A stretch of DNA of 5,491 bases, taken from the NCBI GenBank assembly GCA_017457345.1, contig JAFTHR010000206.1:1-5491 (forward strand), given 5' to 3'. The position numbers and the translations under genes were made by a program. The DNA comes from Clostridia bacterium. GTDB lineage: Bacteria; Bacillota; Clostridia; Christensenellales; Borkfalkiaceae. The notes under the pieces are model-generated. The model was not told the origin of the DNA and did not search any database. It was given only the letters and a program-made list of their open reading frames with translations. Shown here piece by piece: positions 1 through 5,491 of the stretch; position 1 is the stretch's first letter, and each line of letters opens with the position of its first letter.

Positions 1-491
1 CGGGCGAGAGGGTAGAAGATAGTTTCGACGCTACCCGTTCCGCAAAGCGGAAAACCTACCGATACACGTTGTACGAATCGGAGCAAACGAACCCGCTTTT
101 AGAACGGTACGCTCTTCGCGTGGATAAGTTGCCCACTTTTAGCGAACTGGAAAAAGTGGTAAAACTTTTCGAAGGCGAGCACGATTTTAAAGCGTTTTGT
201 GCTTCCGGTTCTTCGGTAAAAACAACGGTGCGCACGGTGTATTCTATCGCGCTCCAAGAAACCGTTTCGTATGGTTGCAAAACGGTTGAATTGTTCGTAA
301 CGGGCAACGGCTTCTTATATAACATGGTGAGAACGATTGTAGGCACGGCGCTCGATCTTTGCGCCGGTAGAAAGACGGTGCAAGATTTAGAAAAGGCTTT
401 TGCCACCGGATCGCGCAAGTTTGTGGGGAAAACGGTGGAAGCAAAAGGGCTTACTTTGTATTCCGTGTTCTACAACGAGAAAAAAGTGTAA
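1..491 (+). CDS. truA: tRNA pseudouridine synthase A, C-terminal part (5' end outside window)
   Basis: TruA converts uridines 38, 39 and 40 in the anticodon stem-loop of many tRNAs to pseudouridine in the cytoplasm. The frame is open to the left edge (first full codon at base 3) and gives 162 residues ending in TAA at 489-491. A TTG at 69 lies inside the conserved core and is not the start. Visible TruA signatures, numbered from base 3, are FDATRSAKRKTYRY (8-21), the segment after the catalytic loop, with the Tyr pair that lines the active site; GEHDFKAFCASGS (58-70); and FLYNMVRTIVG (104-114), the core strand-helix motif. The catalytic Asp of the RTDxGVHA motif lies upstream of the window. 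The C-terminal motif, usually close to AxPTAPAxGLxL, reads VGKTVEAKGLTL here, a mild divergence. Full-length TruA is about 245-270 residues, so roughly 85-105 are missing. The stop codon overlaps the AAAGGA ribosome binding site of the next gene, so the two are probably cotranscribed. Confidence 0.95.
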   Translation, partial: GERVEDSFDATRSAKRKTYRYTLYESEQTNPLLERYALRVDKLPTFSELEKVVKLFEGEHDFKAFCASGSSVKTTVRTVYSIALQETVSYGCKTVELFVTGNGFLYNMVRTIVGTALDLCAGRKTVQDLEKAFATGSRKFVGKTVEAKGLTLYSVFYNEKKV

Positions 492-502
492 AAGGATAGT
501 TT

Positions 503-1390
503 ATGGAACTTTATTCGATTTACAACGTAATTTATAACGTTGCCTTTTATTTTAAAGGCACGGAAGTGTTTAATCCAACGTCGCTTACCACGTTTTTGCT
601 CATTGCAACGGCGGTGGTTTTAGCGCTTTTTGCGCTGCAAGGCTACGGGCTTTATAGAATGGGGAAGAACAGGGGGATGTCTAAATGCTTTTTGGCGTTT
701 ATCCCGTTTGCAAATTTCTATTTTATGGGGAAACTTGCAGGCAAATGCACCTTTTTCGGTAGAGAAATGAAAGGTGCGCACGTCTACGCAATGGTTGCGC
801 AAGCCGTCACCTACGTTTGCTGTATTTTGATGGTGATTGCCGAAATCTATCTTTCAAAGTTTGATTTTTCTTACGACGTGACCACGGGTTTGCTCGTGCC
901 TACTTCTCTTACGGGTGCGGCAACGGGCGTGTATACCGCGTATGATATCGGCGGTTGGTTTTTAAGCGTAATCGAACTTGTTTCTACCATTTTAACCTTC
1001 GTTTTAATTATTGCACTCTACAAATCGTATAACGCCAAAAATTATATGATTTTATCTATGCTGTATTTATTCGTGCCGTTTAGCAGATATATCGTAATTC
1101 CCGTTTTGTGCAACAACCCTGCGGTGAACTATGATGAATACGTGCGTAAACAACGCGAAGAATACTATCGCCGCCATCAGCAACAAAGCCCTTACGGGCA
1201 GTATGGTAATCCTTACCAACCGCCTTATGGAAACCCCTATCAACCGCCGTATAATAGCGGTTACGGGCAATCTACTCCTACTTCGCAAGCGCAGCCGCAA
1301 GACCCGTTTGATGAGTTTTCGAGCGCCGAAAATGATGCGCCGAAGGGAGAAGGGCAAAGCGGTGGTGGAGAAGACGAGTTCTTTTCCTAA
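503..1390 (+). CDS. Multi-pass membrane protein of unknown function with Tyr/Pro/Gln-rich acidic tail
   Basis: I do not recognise a named family for this 295-residue protein. The ATG start is set by AAAGGA at 491-496, six bases upstream. Hydrophobic segments lie at about 28-51, 61-77, 93-116, 151-173 and 181-202. The second and fifth carry Pro-Phe in their middle (FIPFANFYF, 66-74; FVPFSRY, 190-196) and may be re-entrant or short rather than full spans. Basic stretches at 52-61 (YRMGKNRGMSK region) and 205-225 (VRKQREEYYRRH) suggest these parts face the cytoplasm, with the loop 117-150, poor in Lys and Arg, outside. There is no clear cleaved signal peptide. The tail from about 226 is low complexity: two copies of NPYQPPY (236-251), a Ser/Gln/Pro stretch, then an acidic end with DEFSS (270-274) and DEFFS (291-295). 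The gene sits 11 bases after truA and is followed by a terminator, so it is the last gene of that unit. Being real and membrane-embedded is near certain; no function can be assigned. Confidence 0.9.
   Translation: MELYSIYNVIYNVAFYFKGTEVFNPTSLTTFLLIATAVVLALFALQGYGLYRMGKNRGMSKCFLAFIPFANFYFMGKLAGKCTFFGREMKGAHVYAMVAQAVTYVCCILMVIAEIYLSKFDFSYDVTTGLLVPTSLTGAATGVYTAYDIGGWFLSVIELVSTILTFVLIIALYKSYNAKNYMILSMLYLFVPFSRYIVIPVLCNNPAVNYDEYVRKQREEYYRRHQQQSPYGQYGNPYQPPYGNPYQPPYNSGYGQSTPTSQAQPQDPFDEFSSAENDAPKGEGQSGGGEDEFFS
1208..1255 (+). repeat. Tandem 24-base repeat encoding NPYQPPYx twice
   Basis: Two adjacent 24-base units (1208-1231 and 1232-1255) encode NPYQPPYG and NPYQPPYN in the tail of the membrane protein. 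The first seven codons differ between the units only at third positions (AAT/AAC, CCT/CCC, TAC/TAT, CCT/CCG), so the peptide is kept while the DNA has drifted. This points to an old duplication rather than a recent slippage event. Pro/Tyr/Gln repeats of this type are usually disordered. Confidence 0.85.
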
Positions 1391-1410
1391 GCCGATAGAA
1401 AAGTAAATAG

Positions 1411-1453
1411 AAAGACGGGAATAAGAAAAAGTTATATTTTCCGTCTTTTTTTT
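1411..1453 (+). terminator. Rho-independent terminator after the truA/membrane-protein unit
   Basis: The arm AAAGACGGGAA (1411-1421) pairs with TTTCCGTCTTT (1438-1448) to give an 11-pair stem with one G-T pair and a 16-base loop. The stem is followed directly by a run of T that reaches 1453 (eight T in all from 1446, three of them in the stem). It begins 20 bases after the stop codon of the membrane protein and lies before the mnmE promoter, so it separates two transcription units. The large A-rich loop makes it less compact than the best intrinsic terminators. Confidence 0.85.
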
Positions 1454-1475
1454 GTGCCAAAAGGCGGTGAAATTG

Positions 1476-1504
1476 TTTACACGGTAGCGGAATTGTGGTA
1501 AAAT
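1476..1504 (+). promoter_or_regulatory. Probable sigma-A promoter of mnmE (-35 TTTACA, -10 TAAAAT)
   Basis: TTTACA (1476-1481) and TAAAAT (1499-1504) are separated by the ideal 17 bases. A TG at 1496-1497 sits one base before the -10, giving an extended -10 element. Each hexamer differs from consensus at one position. Transcription would start near 1511, leaving a leader of about 42 bases that carries the dyad at 1515-1531 and the mnmE ribosome binding site. It lies just after the terminator of the previous unit, as expected for the promoter of an mnmE-lysR-lepA operon. Confidence 0.75.
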
Positions 1505-1520
1505 GAAAGAAAAGTATAAT
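1493..1520 (+). promoter_or_regulatory. Possible second, weaker promoter (TTGTGG, 16 bases, TATAAT)
   Basis: A perfect -10 hexamer TATAAT lies at 1515-1520, preceded at 16 bases by TTGTGG (1493-1498), which keeps only the TTG of the -35 consensus. It overlaps both the stronger promoter and the left arm of the palindrome at 1515-1531, so a protein bound to the palindrome would cover it. In an A/T-rich leader a chance TATAAT is common, so this is a weak call. Confidence 0.3.
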
Positions 1521-1531
1521 CATAGATTATA
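1515..1531. promoter_or_regulatory. Perfect 7-base dyad with LysR-type T-N11-A pattern, candidate operator
   Basis: TATAATC (1515-1521) and GATTATA (1525-1531) are exact reverse complements around the three-base centre ATA. The site contains T at 1517 and A at 1529 with eleven bases between, inside an interrupted palindrome, which is the general form of a LysR-type regulator box. It lies a few bases after the predicted start of transcription of the operon that encodes such a regulator. Binding there would be expected to repress rather than activate. The A/T-rich hairpin could instead be a weak RNA structure in the leader. The palindrome itself is directly visible; its role is inference. Confidence 0.4.
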
Positions 1532-1537
1532 AAGTAT

Positions 1538-1543
1538 AAGGAG
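1538..1543 (+). promoter_or_regulatory. Strong ribosome binding site AAGGAG that fixes the TTG start of mnmE
   Basis: AAGGAG ends nine bases before the TTG at 1553, a normal distance. No ATG or GTG occurs in this frame between the upstream stop (TAG at 1523-1525) and the conserved N-terminal MnmE motif. The first in-frame ATG, at residue 35, would remove that motif. The Shine-Dalgarno match therefore decides the start. Confidence 0.85.
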
Positions 1544-1552
1544 AATAAGGGT

Positions 1553-2890
1553 TTGCTATTAAACGAGAGTATCGCGGCGATTGCTACCGCGCCGGGCAGG
1601 GGCGGCGTTGCGATTGTGAGAATTAGCGGAAAAAACGCGCTCGAAATTGCAAAAAAAATGTTTACGCCGAGTTTAAAAAACGCGGCGTTTGAACCGTATA
1701 GAATGTATCCTGGTCAAATCGACGCGGGAACATTTTGCGATTACGGTTTAGCGGTATATTATAAAGCCCCGAACTCCTATACGGGGGAAGACGTGGTTGA
1801 ATTCCATTGCCACGGCGGTGAAACGATCGCCCGCGGGATCTTAAAGCGCGCGTTCGCGCTCGGTGCGCGCAGCGCCACGCGTGGGGAGTTCACCAAACGC
1901 GCCTTTTTAAACGGAAAACTTTCCCTTGCTTCGGCGGAAGGGATTGCCGATATGATCAACGGCGAATCGGAAGCGGAAGTAAAGGCAGGGTATTTGCTCT
2001 ATAACGAAAAGTTAACGAGCGGCGTGAAAGCGTTGCAGGAAAAATTAACGGAACTTTTAGCGGGCGTAGACGCTTCGATTGATTATCCCGAAGAAGATAT
2101 CGAAGAACAGCATATTGAAGAGTTGAAAGCGGACTTGCTTGCTTTGCGCAAAAAACTCGGCGTATGGCTCGCTTCCTACGGTACGGGCAAAAAGATAAAA
2201 TCGGGCGTGACGGTAGCCATTTGCGGAAAACCGAACACGGGGAAAAGTTCGCTGCTGAACCGCCTTTTGGGGTACGATAAAGCAATTGTTTCTTCCACCG
2301 CGGGAACTACCCGTGATGCGGTAGAAGGGACGATTGAAATCGGCGGTGTAAAGTTTAACCTGTACGATACGGCGGGGGTGAGAAACGCTTCCGACGAGAT
2401 TGAAAAAATCGGGATAGATCGTGCGCAAACGATCGTAAAAGCGGCGGACGTTGCGGTATTCGTTGCCGATTCTTCTTCCAAGTTTGAAGAAGAAGATTCG
2501 CGCGTTTTGCAAATGCTCCAAGGCAAACCGATCGTGAAAATTTTTAATAAAATCGACTTGACGAAAGACGATACCGATTCGGATGCCGACGTGTTGACTT
2601 CGGCGGTGACGGGCGAAGGGATTGAAAAACTGAAATCCTTACTCTTTGAAAAGAGCGTGGGAGAGCGCGGAGAAGATGCTGCGTTCTTGATTGAAGAACG
2701 GCATTTCAACGCCTTAACGAGAGCGGACGAAAGTCTTGCACGCGCCGTCTTGGCGTGCGAAACCGAGCCCTTAGATCTTATCGGGATAGACGTAAAACAA
2801 GCGTGGGATGAACTTGGCGAAATCACGGGAGAAACGGCGAACGAACGGATTATCGACGAGATTTTTGCAAAGTTCTGCGTTGGGAAATAA
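1553..2890 (+). CDS. mnmE: tRNA uridine-5-carboxymethylaminomethyl modification GTPase MnmE (TrmE)
   Basis: MnmE works with FAD-dependent MnmG to place an aminomethyl or carboxymethylaminomethyl group on C5 of wobble U34 in certain tRNAs, using methylene-tetrahydrofolate and potassium-activated GTP hydrolysis. The 445-residue length is normal. The N-terminal folate-binding domain carries PGRGGVAIVRISG (14-26), EFHCHGG (83-89) and GEFTKRAFLNGKLSLASAEG (111-130). A helical domain follows. The G domain, at about 215-370, has GKPNTGKS (225-232, with the Asn that helps bind potassium), TAGTTRD (249-255), DTAG (272-275), NKID (332-335) and SA (350-351). Glu284 in DEIEKIG matches the glutamate known to act in GTP hydrolysis. 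The C-terminus FCVGK keeps the conserved C-x-G-K ending whose Cys is needed for modification. The start is TTG. No mnmG is visible beside it; the following gene is a LysR-type regulator 9 bases downstream. Confidence 0.97.
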   Translation: MLLNESIAAIATAPGRGGVAIVRISGKNALEIAKKMFTPSLKNAAFEPYRMYPGQIDAGTFCDYGLAVYYKAPNSYTGEDVVEFHCHGGETIARGILKRAFALGARSATRGEFTKRAFLNGKLSLASAEGIADMINGESEAEVKAGYLLYNEKLTSGVKALQEKLTELLAGVDASIDYPEEDIEEQHIEELKADLLALRKKLGVWLASYGTGKKIKSGVTVAICGKPNTGKSSLLNRLLGYDKAIVSSTAGTTRDAVEGTIEIGGVKFNLYDTAGVRNASDEIEKIGIDRAQTIVKAADVAVFVADSSSKFEEEDSRVLQMLQGKPIVKIFNKIDLTKDDTDSDADVLTSAVTGEGIEKLKSLLFEKSVGERGEDAAFLIEERHFNALTRADESLARAVLACETEPLDLIGIDVKQAWDELGEITGETANERIIDEIFAKFCVGK

Positions 2891-2899
2891 GAGGGGAAT

Positions 2900-3751
2900 A
2901 TGGCAAATCTTGAACTTTACAGAGTATTTTATACCGTTGCAAAGTGTGGTAGTTTGACGAAAGCGGCAGAAGAGTTGTTCATTTCGCAACCCGCCGTTTC
3001 GCAAGCGATTAAGCAACTGGAAAGTCAGCTGGGGATCTCACTCTTTCGCCGCACGCACCGTGGTATGGAATTAACGCCGGAAGGCGGTAAAATTATCGTT
3101 GGGAAAGTGGAGCGTGCACTTTCGTTTATCGACGAAGCGGAAAAGAACTTAGCGCAAGTAAACGTTTCCGCGAGCGGTATCGTCCGCATTGATGCAACGA
3201 GCGGGCTTTTCAACGAGCACCTAATCCGCTTAATCGCTTCTTTCCACGAAAAATATCCCGCGGTAAAAATTGAGTTCACGCACGATAAAGAGGAAGCGGA
3301 TTTTTTACTCACGGACGAGCATACGGACACGGGCGAAGCGTTATATTCTTTTGCCGAGCAAGAAGTGTTCGTGGCGAGCGAAAAATACGCGGAGTTGCTG
3401 AGCGGAGAGATTTCCGCAAATAAATTATACGGTTATCCGTTTATCGGGTTTTACCCCACGCCGCAAGTGGAGCGAGCGCAAAACTTGTTCTTAAAAAACA
3501 ACGGTGTAAAACTCAACGAAACGATAAAAGCGCCGAGTGTGGAAGTTGCTAAAAGTTTAGCGGTTCAAGGCGGTGGCATTGCGCTTTTCCCGCGCACGTG
3601 CGTGCTTGCGGAACTTAAAAGCGGCGTTTTGAAAGAGATTAAAACAGAGTTTAAATCGGCGGAACGCGAAGGAAAACTCATCTTAAAAAAGGGAATTACG
3701 AGCGCGGCGGTACGCGCCTTTGCCGAAACCGTGAAAGGGGAAAGCAAGTAA
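2900..3751 (+). CDS. LysR-type transcriptional regulator
   Basis: This 283-residue protein has the standard LysR architecture. An N-terminal winged helix-turn-helix (about 3-60) contains SLTKAAEELFISQPAVSQAI (18-37) and then QLGISLFRRTHRGMELTPEG. A linker helix follows at about 63-92, then a periplasmic-binding-like effector domain from about 94 (GIVRIDATSG) to the end. Such proteins bind DNA as tetramers and respond to a small molecule; nothing here identifies the ligand or target genes. The effector domain looks shortened around 125-140, where the usual helix and G-x-x-D-hydrophobic motif are replaced by HDKEEADFLLTDEH. The AGGGG ribosome binding site lies only three bases before the ATG, an unusually short gap. 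The gene lies in line between mnmE (9-base gap) and lepA (10-base gap) with no visible promoter of its own, so it is probably transcribed from the mnmE promoter. LysR-type genes more often stand divergent to their target. Confidence 0.93.
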   Translation: MANLELYRVFYTVAKCGSLTKAAEELFISQPAVSQAIKQLESQLGISLFRRTHRGMELTPEGGKIIVGKVERALSFIDEAEKNLAQVNVSASGIVRIDATSGLFNEHLIRLIASFHEKYPAVKIEFTHDKEEADFLLTDEHTDTGEALYSFAEQEVFVASEKYAELLSGEISANKLYGYPFIGFYPTPQVERAQNLFLKNNGVKLNETIKAPSVEVAKSLAVQGGGIALFPRTCVLAELKSGVLKEIKTEFKSAEREGKLILKKGITSAAVRAFAETVKGESK

Positions 3752-3761
3752 GGAAATCAGT

Positions 3762-5491
3762 ATGCAAAAACCGAAATCAACCATTAGAAACTTTTGTATT
3801 ATCGCCCACATTGATCACGGCAAAAGTACGCTTGCCGATCGATTGATTGAAATGACGGGGCAGGTATCCAAGCGCGATATGGAAGAACAACTTCTCGATA
3901 GCATGGATATCGAACGGGAGCGTGGGATCACCATTAAACTCACCCCTGTCCGTATGTTTTACACGGCGAAAAACGGCACGGAGTACGAGTTTAACTTAAT
4001 CGATACGCCGGGGCACGTAGACTTTACTTACGAAGTAAGCCGTTCGCTCGCCGCTTGCGAGGGGGCTATTTTGGTGGTGGATGCTACCCAAGGTGTGGAA
4101 GCGCAAACGCTTGCAAACGTGTACCTTGCCATTGAAAATAACTTAGAAGTGTTGCCCGTAATCAACAAAATCGACTTGCCTAGCGCGCGCGTTGACGAAG
4201 TGAAAAAGGAAATTGAAGACGTGATCGGGCTCGACGCCGAAGGCATCCCTTGCGTATCGGCAAAAGAAGGGACGAATATCGGGGATCTACTGGAAGCGAT
4301 CACCGAGTATTTCCCCGCGCCGAACGGCGACGTAGACGAAAGTTTAAAAGCCTTAATTTTCGATAGTTATTACGATAACTATAAAGGGGTAATTTTGTTC
4401 GTCCGCGTGAAAGACGGTAGCGTGAAAGTGGGGGATAAAATTAAAACCTTTTTATCGGACGTGGTGTACGACGTGACGGAAGTTGGCGTATTCGCCCCCG
4501 GTCTTTACCCGAAACCCGATTTAAAAGCGGGGGAAGTTGGGTATATCGCCGCTTCGATTAAGTCTATTCAAGACGTAGCGGTTGGGGATACCGTCACCAA
4601 CGCGTTAAAGCCCGCCGCCGAGCCGTTGCCGGGCTACAAAAAGGTGCAACCCGTGGTATTCTGCGGGATTTACCCGCTGGATGGCAGTAAGTTTAACGAT
4701 TTAAAAGATGCGATTATGAAGTTGCAACTCAACGACGCGTCTTTGATTTTCGAGCCGGATAATTCGGTGGCGCTTGGGTTTGGTTTCCGTTGCGGGTTCT
4801 TGGGGCTTTTGCATATGGAAATCATCCAAGAACGGATTGAACGCGAGTTTAACCTGGACATTATTACCACCGCGCCGAGCGTTAGTTATTTGGTGCATAA
4901 AACGGATGGGGAAGAGTTTTTCGTGGATAATCCTTCGCACTTGCCCGATCCTTCGGATATAGAATATATGGAAGAGCCGATCGTAAAAGCGGAGATTTTC
5001 ACCCCGCCCGATTATATGGGCTCGATTATGGATTTGTGCAAGGAAAAGCGCGGTGTGTTTAAGAATATGACGTACGTAGACGCTCGCCGTGTAAAACTAG
5101 AATACACGCTACCGCTCAATGAAATCGTGTACGACTTTTTCGATAGTTTAAAATCCCGTACCAAAGGGTACGCTAGTTTCGACTATGAACTTTGCGGCTA
5201 TCAACGTTCCAAACTCGTGCGGCTAGATATTTTGTTAAACGGCGAGATTTGCGACGCGCTCTCGATTATCGTGTTCGAAGGTAGAGCGTACGAGCGCGGA
5301 AGAACGCTTTGCGAGAATTTAAAAGAAGCAATTCCGCGCCAACTTTTCGAAATTCCCGTGCAGGCTGCCGTCGGCGGAAAAATCATTGCGCGTGAAACGG
5401 TGAAAGCGGTTAGAAAGGACGTGCTTGCCAAGTGCTACGGTGGGGACATCACGAGAAAAAGAAAGTTGCTCGAAAAGCAAAAAGAAGGCAA
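3762..5491 (+). CDS. lepA: Elongation factor 4 (LepA), ribosomal GTPase, 3' end outside window
   Basis: LepA is a translational GTPase related to EF-G that binds the ribosome; roles in back-translocation and in initiation or 30S assembly have been proposed. The frame runs without a stop for 576 residues to the right edge, against about 600 for the family. The G domain has AHIDHGKS (15-22), RGIT (54-57), DTPGH (81-85, with the catalytic His), NKID (135-138) and SAK (166-168). Domain II begins near 196 (KALIFDSYYDNYKG). GFGFRCGFLGLLHMEI (339-354) marks domain III, and the LepA-specific C-terminal domain ends here with KCYGGDITRKRKLLEKQKEG (557-576). EF-G domain IV is absent, as expected for LepA. 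Switch I reads TIKLTPVRM, where I recall clostridial homologues having TIKLQxxR. The AAGGA ribosome binding site (3750-3754) shares bases with the lysR stop codon and is seven bases from the ATG, which favours translational coupling. Confidence 0.97.
   Translation, partial: MQKPKSTIRNFCIIAHIDHGKSTLADRLIEMTGQVSKRDMEEQLLDSMDIERERGITIKLTPVRMFYTAKNGTEYEFNLIDTPGHVDFTYEVSRSLAACEGAILVVDATQGVEAQTLANVYLAIENNLEVLPVINKIDLPSARVDEVKKEIEDVIGLDAEGIPCVSAKEGTNIGDLLEAITEYFPAPNGDVDESLKALIFDSYYDNYKGVILFVRVKDGSVKVGDKIKTFLSDVVYDVTEVGVFAPGLYPKPDLKAGEVGYIAASIKSIQDVAVGDTVTNALKPAAEPLPGYKKVQPVVFCGIYPLDGSKFNDLKDAIMKLQLNDASLIFEPDNSVALGFGFRCGFLGLLHMEIIQERIEREFNLDIITTAPSVSYLVHKTDGEEFFVDNPSHLPDPSDIEYMEEPIVKAEIFTPPDYMGSIMDLCKEKRGVFKNMTYVDARRVKLEYTLPLNEIVYDFFDSLKSRTKGYASFDYELCGYQRSKLVRLDILLNGEICDALSIIVFEGRAYERGRTLCENLKEAIPRQLFEIPVQAAVGGKIIARETVKAVRKDVLAKCYGGDITRKRKLLEKQKEG

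Noticed and set aside
69..491. Reading truA as a short complete gene starting at TTG 69
   Set aside because: The same frame is open to the left edge and encodes the conserved TruA segment FDATRSAKRKTYRY upstream of that TTG, so the gene is a partial truA.
1131..1406. Forward frame of 91 codons overlapping the tail of the membrane protein
   Set aside because: Out of frame with a well-supported gene, no ribosome binding site, and Arg/Lys-rich nonsense produced by the low-complexity tail read in another frame.
1456..1465. Small dyad GCC-AAAA-GGC just after the terminator T run
   Set aside because: Only three pairs and no neighbour that would use it; likely chance.
2470..2494. Perfect 9-pair stem (TTCTTCTTC / GAAGAAGAA) with 7-base loop inside mnmE
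   Set aside because: It results from adjacent runs of Ser (TCT, TCC) and Glu (GAA) codons in an acidic surface segment after the Asp-Ser-Ser-Ser stretch. There is no U tract or other sign of a regulatory role.
2176..2826. Long antisense open frame (216 codons) opposite mnmE
   Set aside because: It lies wholly within a confidently identified gene, has no ribosome binding site or recognisable domain, and its Ser/Pro-rich composition is what the complement of mnmE codons would give. The overlapping antisense frames at 1956-2285 and 2057-2521 fall for the same reason.
3593..3602. Palindrome CGCACGTGCG inside lysR
   Set aside because: A ten-base palindrome in coding sequence made of ordinary Arg-Thr-Cys codons; too short and unsupported to call an operator.
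4774..4962. Forward frame of 62 codons inside lepA, and antisense frames at 4028-4303, 4670-4940 and 5201-5431
   Set aside because: All lie inside lepA, whose uninterrupted frame and conserved motifs explain the sequence.

Overview
The window is an ordinary chromosomal stretch of a low-to-middle GC bacterium, most likely an uncultured member of the Clostridia (Bacillota). The signs are purine-rich Shine-Dalgarno sequences of the AAGGAG type, a TTG start, a sigma-A-like promoter with an extended -10, and clostridia-like wording in the LepA and TruA proteins. The lineage call is an inference from motif flavour, not from a search. All genes lie on the + strand, and no gene-free stretch exceeds about 160 bases. 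I see no tRNA, rRNA, CRISPR array, insertion sequence, prophage or toxin/defence gene.

Layout. First comes the C-terminal two thirds of truA (tRNA pseudouridine synthase A), cut by the left edge. It is followed after 11 bases by a 295-residue membrane protein of unknown function with a Tyr/Pro/Gln-rich, then acidic, tail. A rho-independent terminator closes this first unit. The 162-base gap then holds a well-formed promoter (TTTACA, 17 bases, TAAAAT with extended TG), a 17-base perfect dyad, and a strong ribosome binding site in front of mnmE (tRNA wobble-uridine GTPase, TTG start). mnmE is followed after 9 bases by a LysR-type regulator and after 10 more bases by lepA (elongation factor 4), which runs off the right edge about two dozen residues before its expected end.

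How the genes fit together. Three of the five genes act on tRNA or the ribosome: TruA modifies the anticodon stem-loop at positions 38-40, MnmE modifies wobble U34, and LepA is a ribosome-associated translational GTPase. The less expected parts are the LysR-type regulator placed in line between mnmE and lepA, and the palindrome just downstream of the mnmE promoter, which fits the T-N11-A pattern of LysR-type operators. Together they suggest, without proving, an autoregulated mnmE-lysR-lepA operon. The unknown membrane protein, with its possible internal duplication and repeated tail, is the least understood gene. I found no convincing undescribed multi-gene system here.
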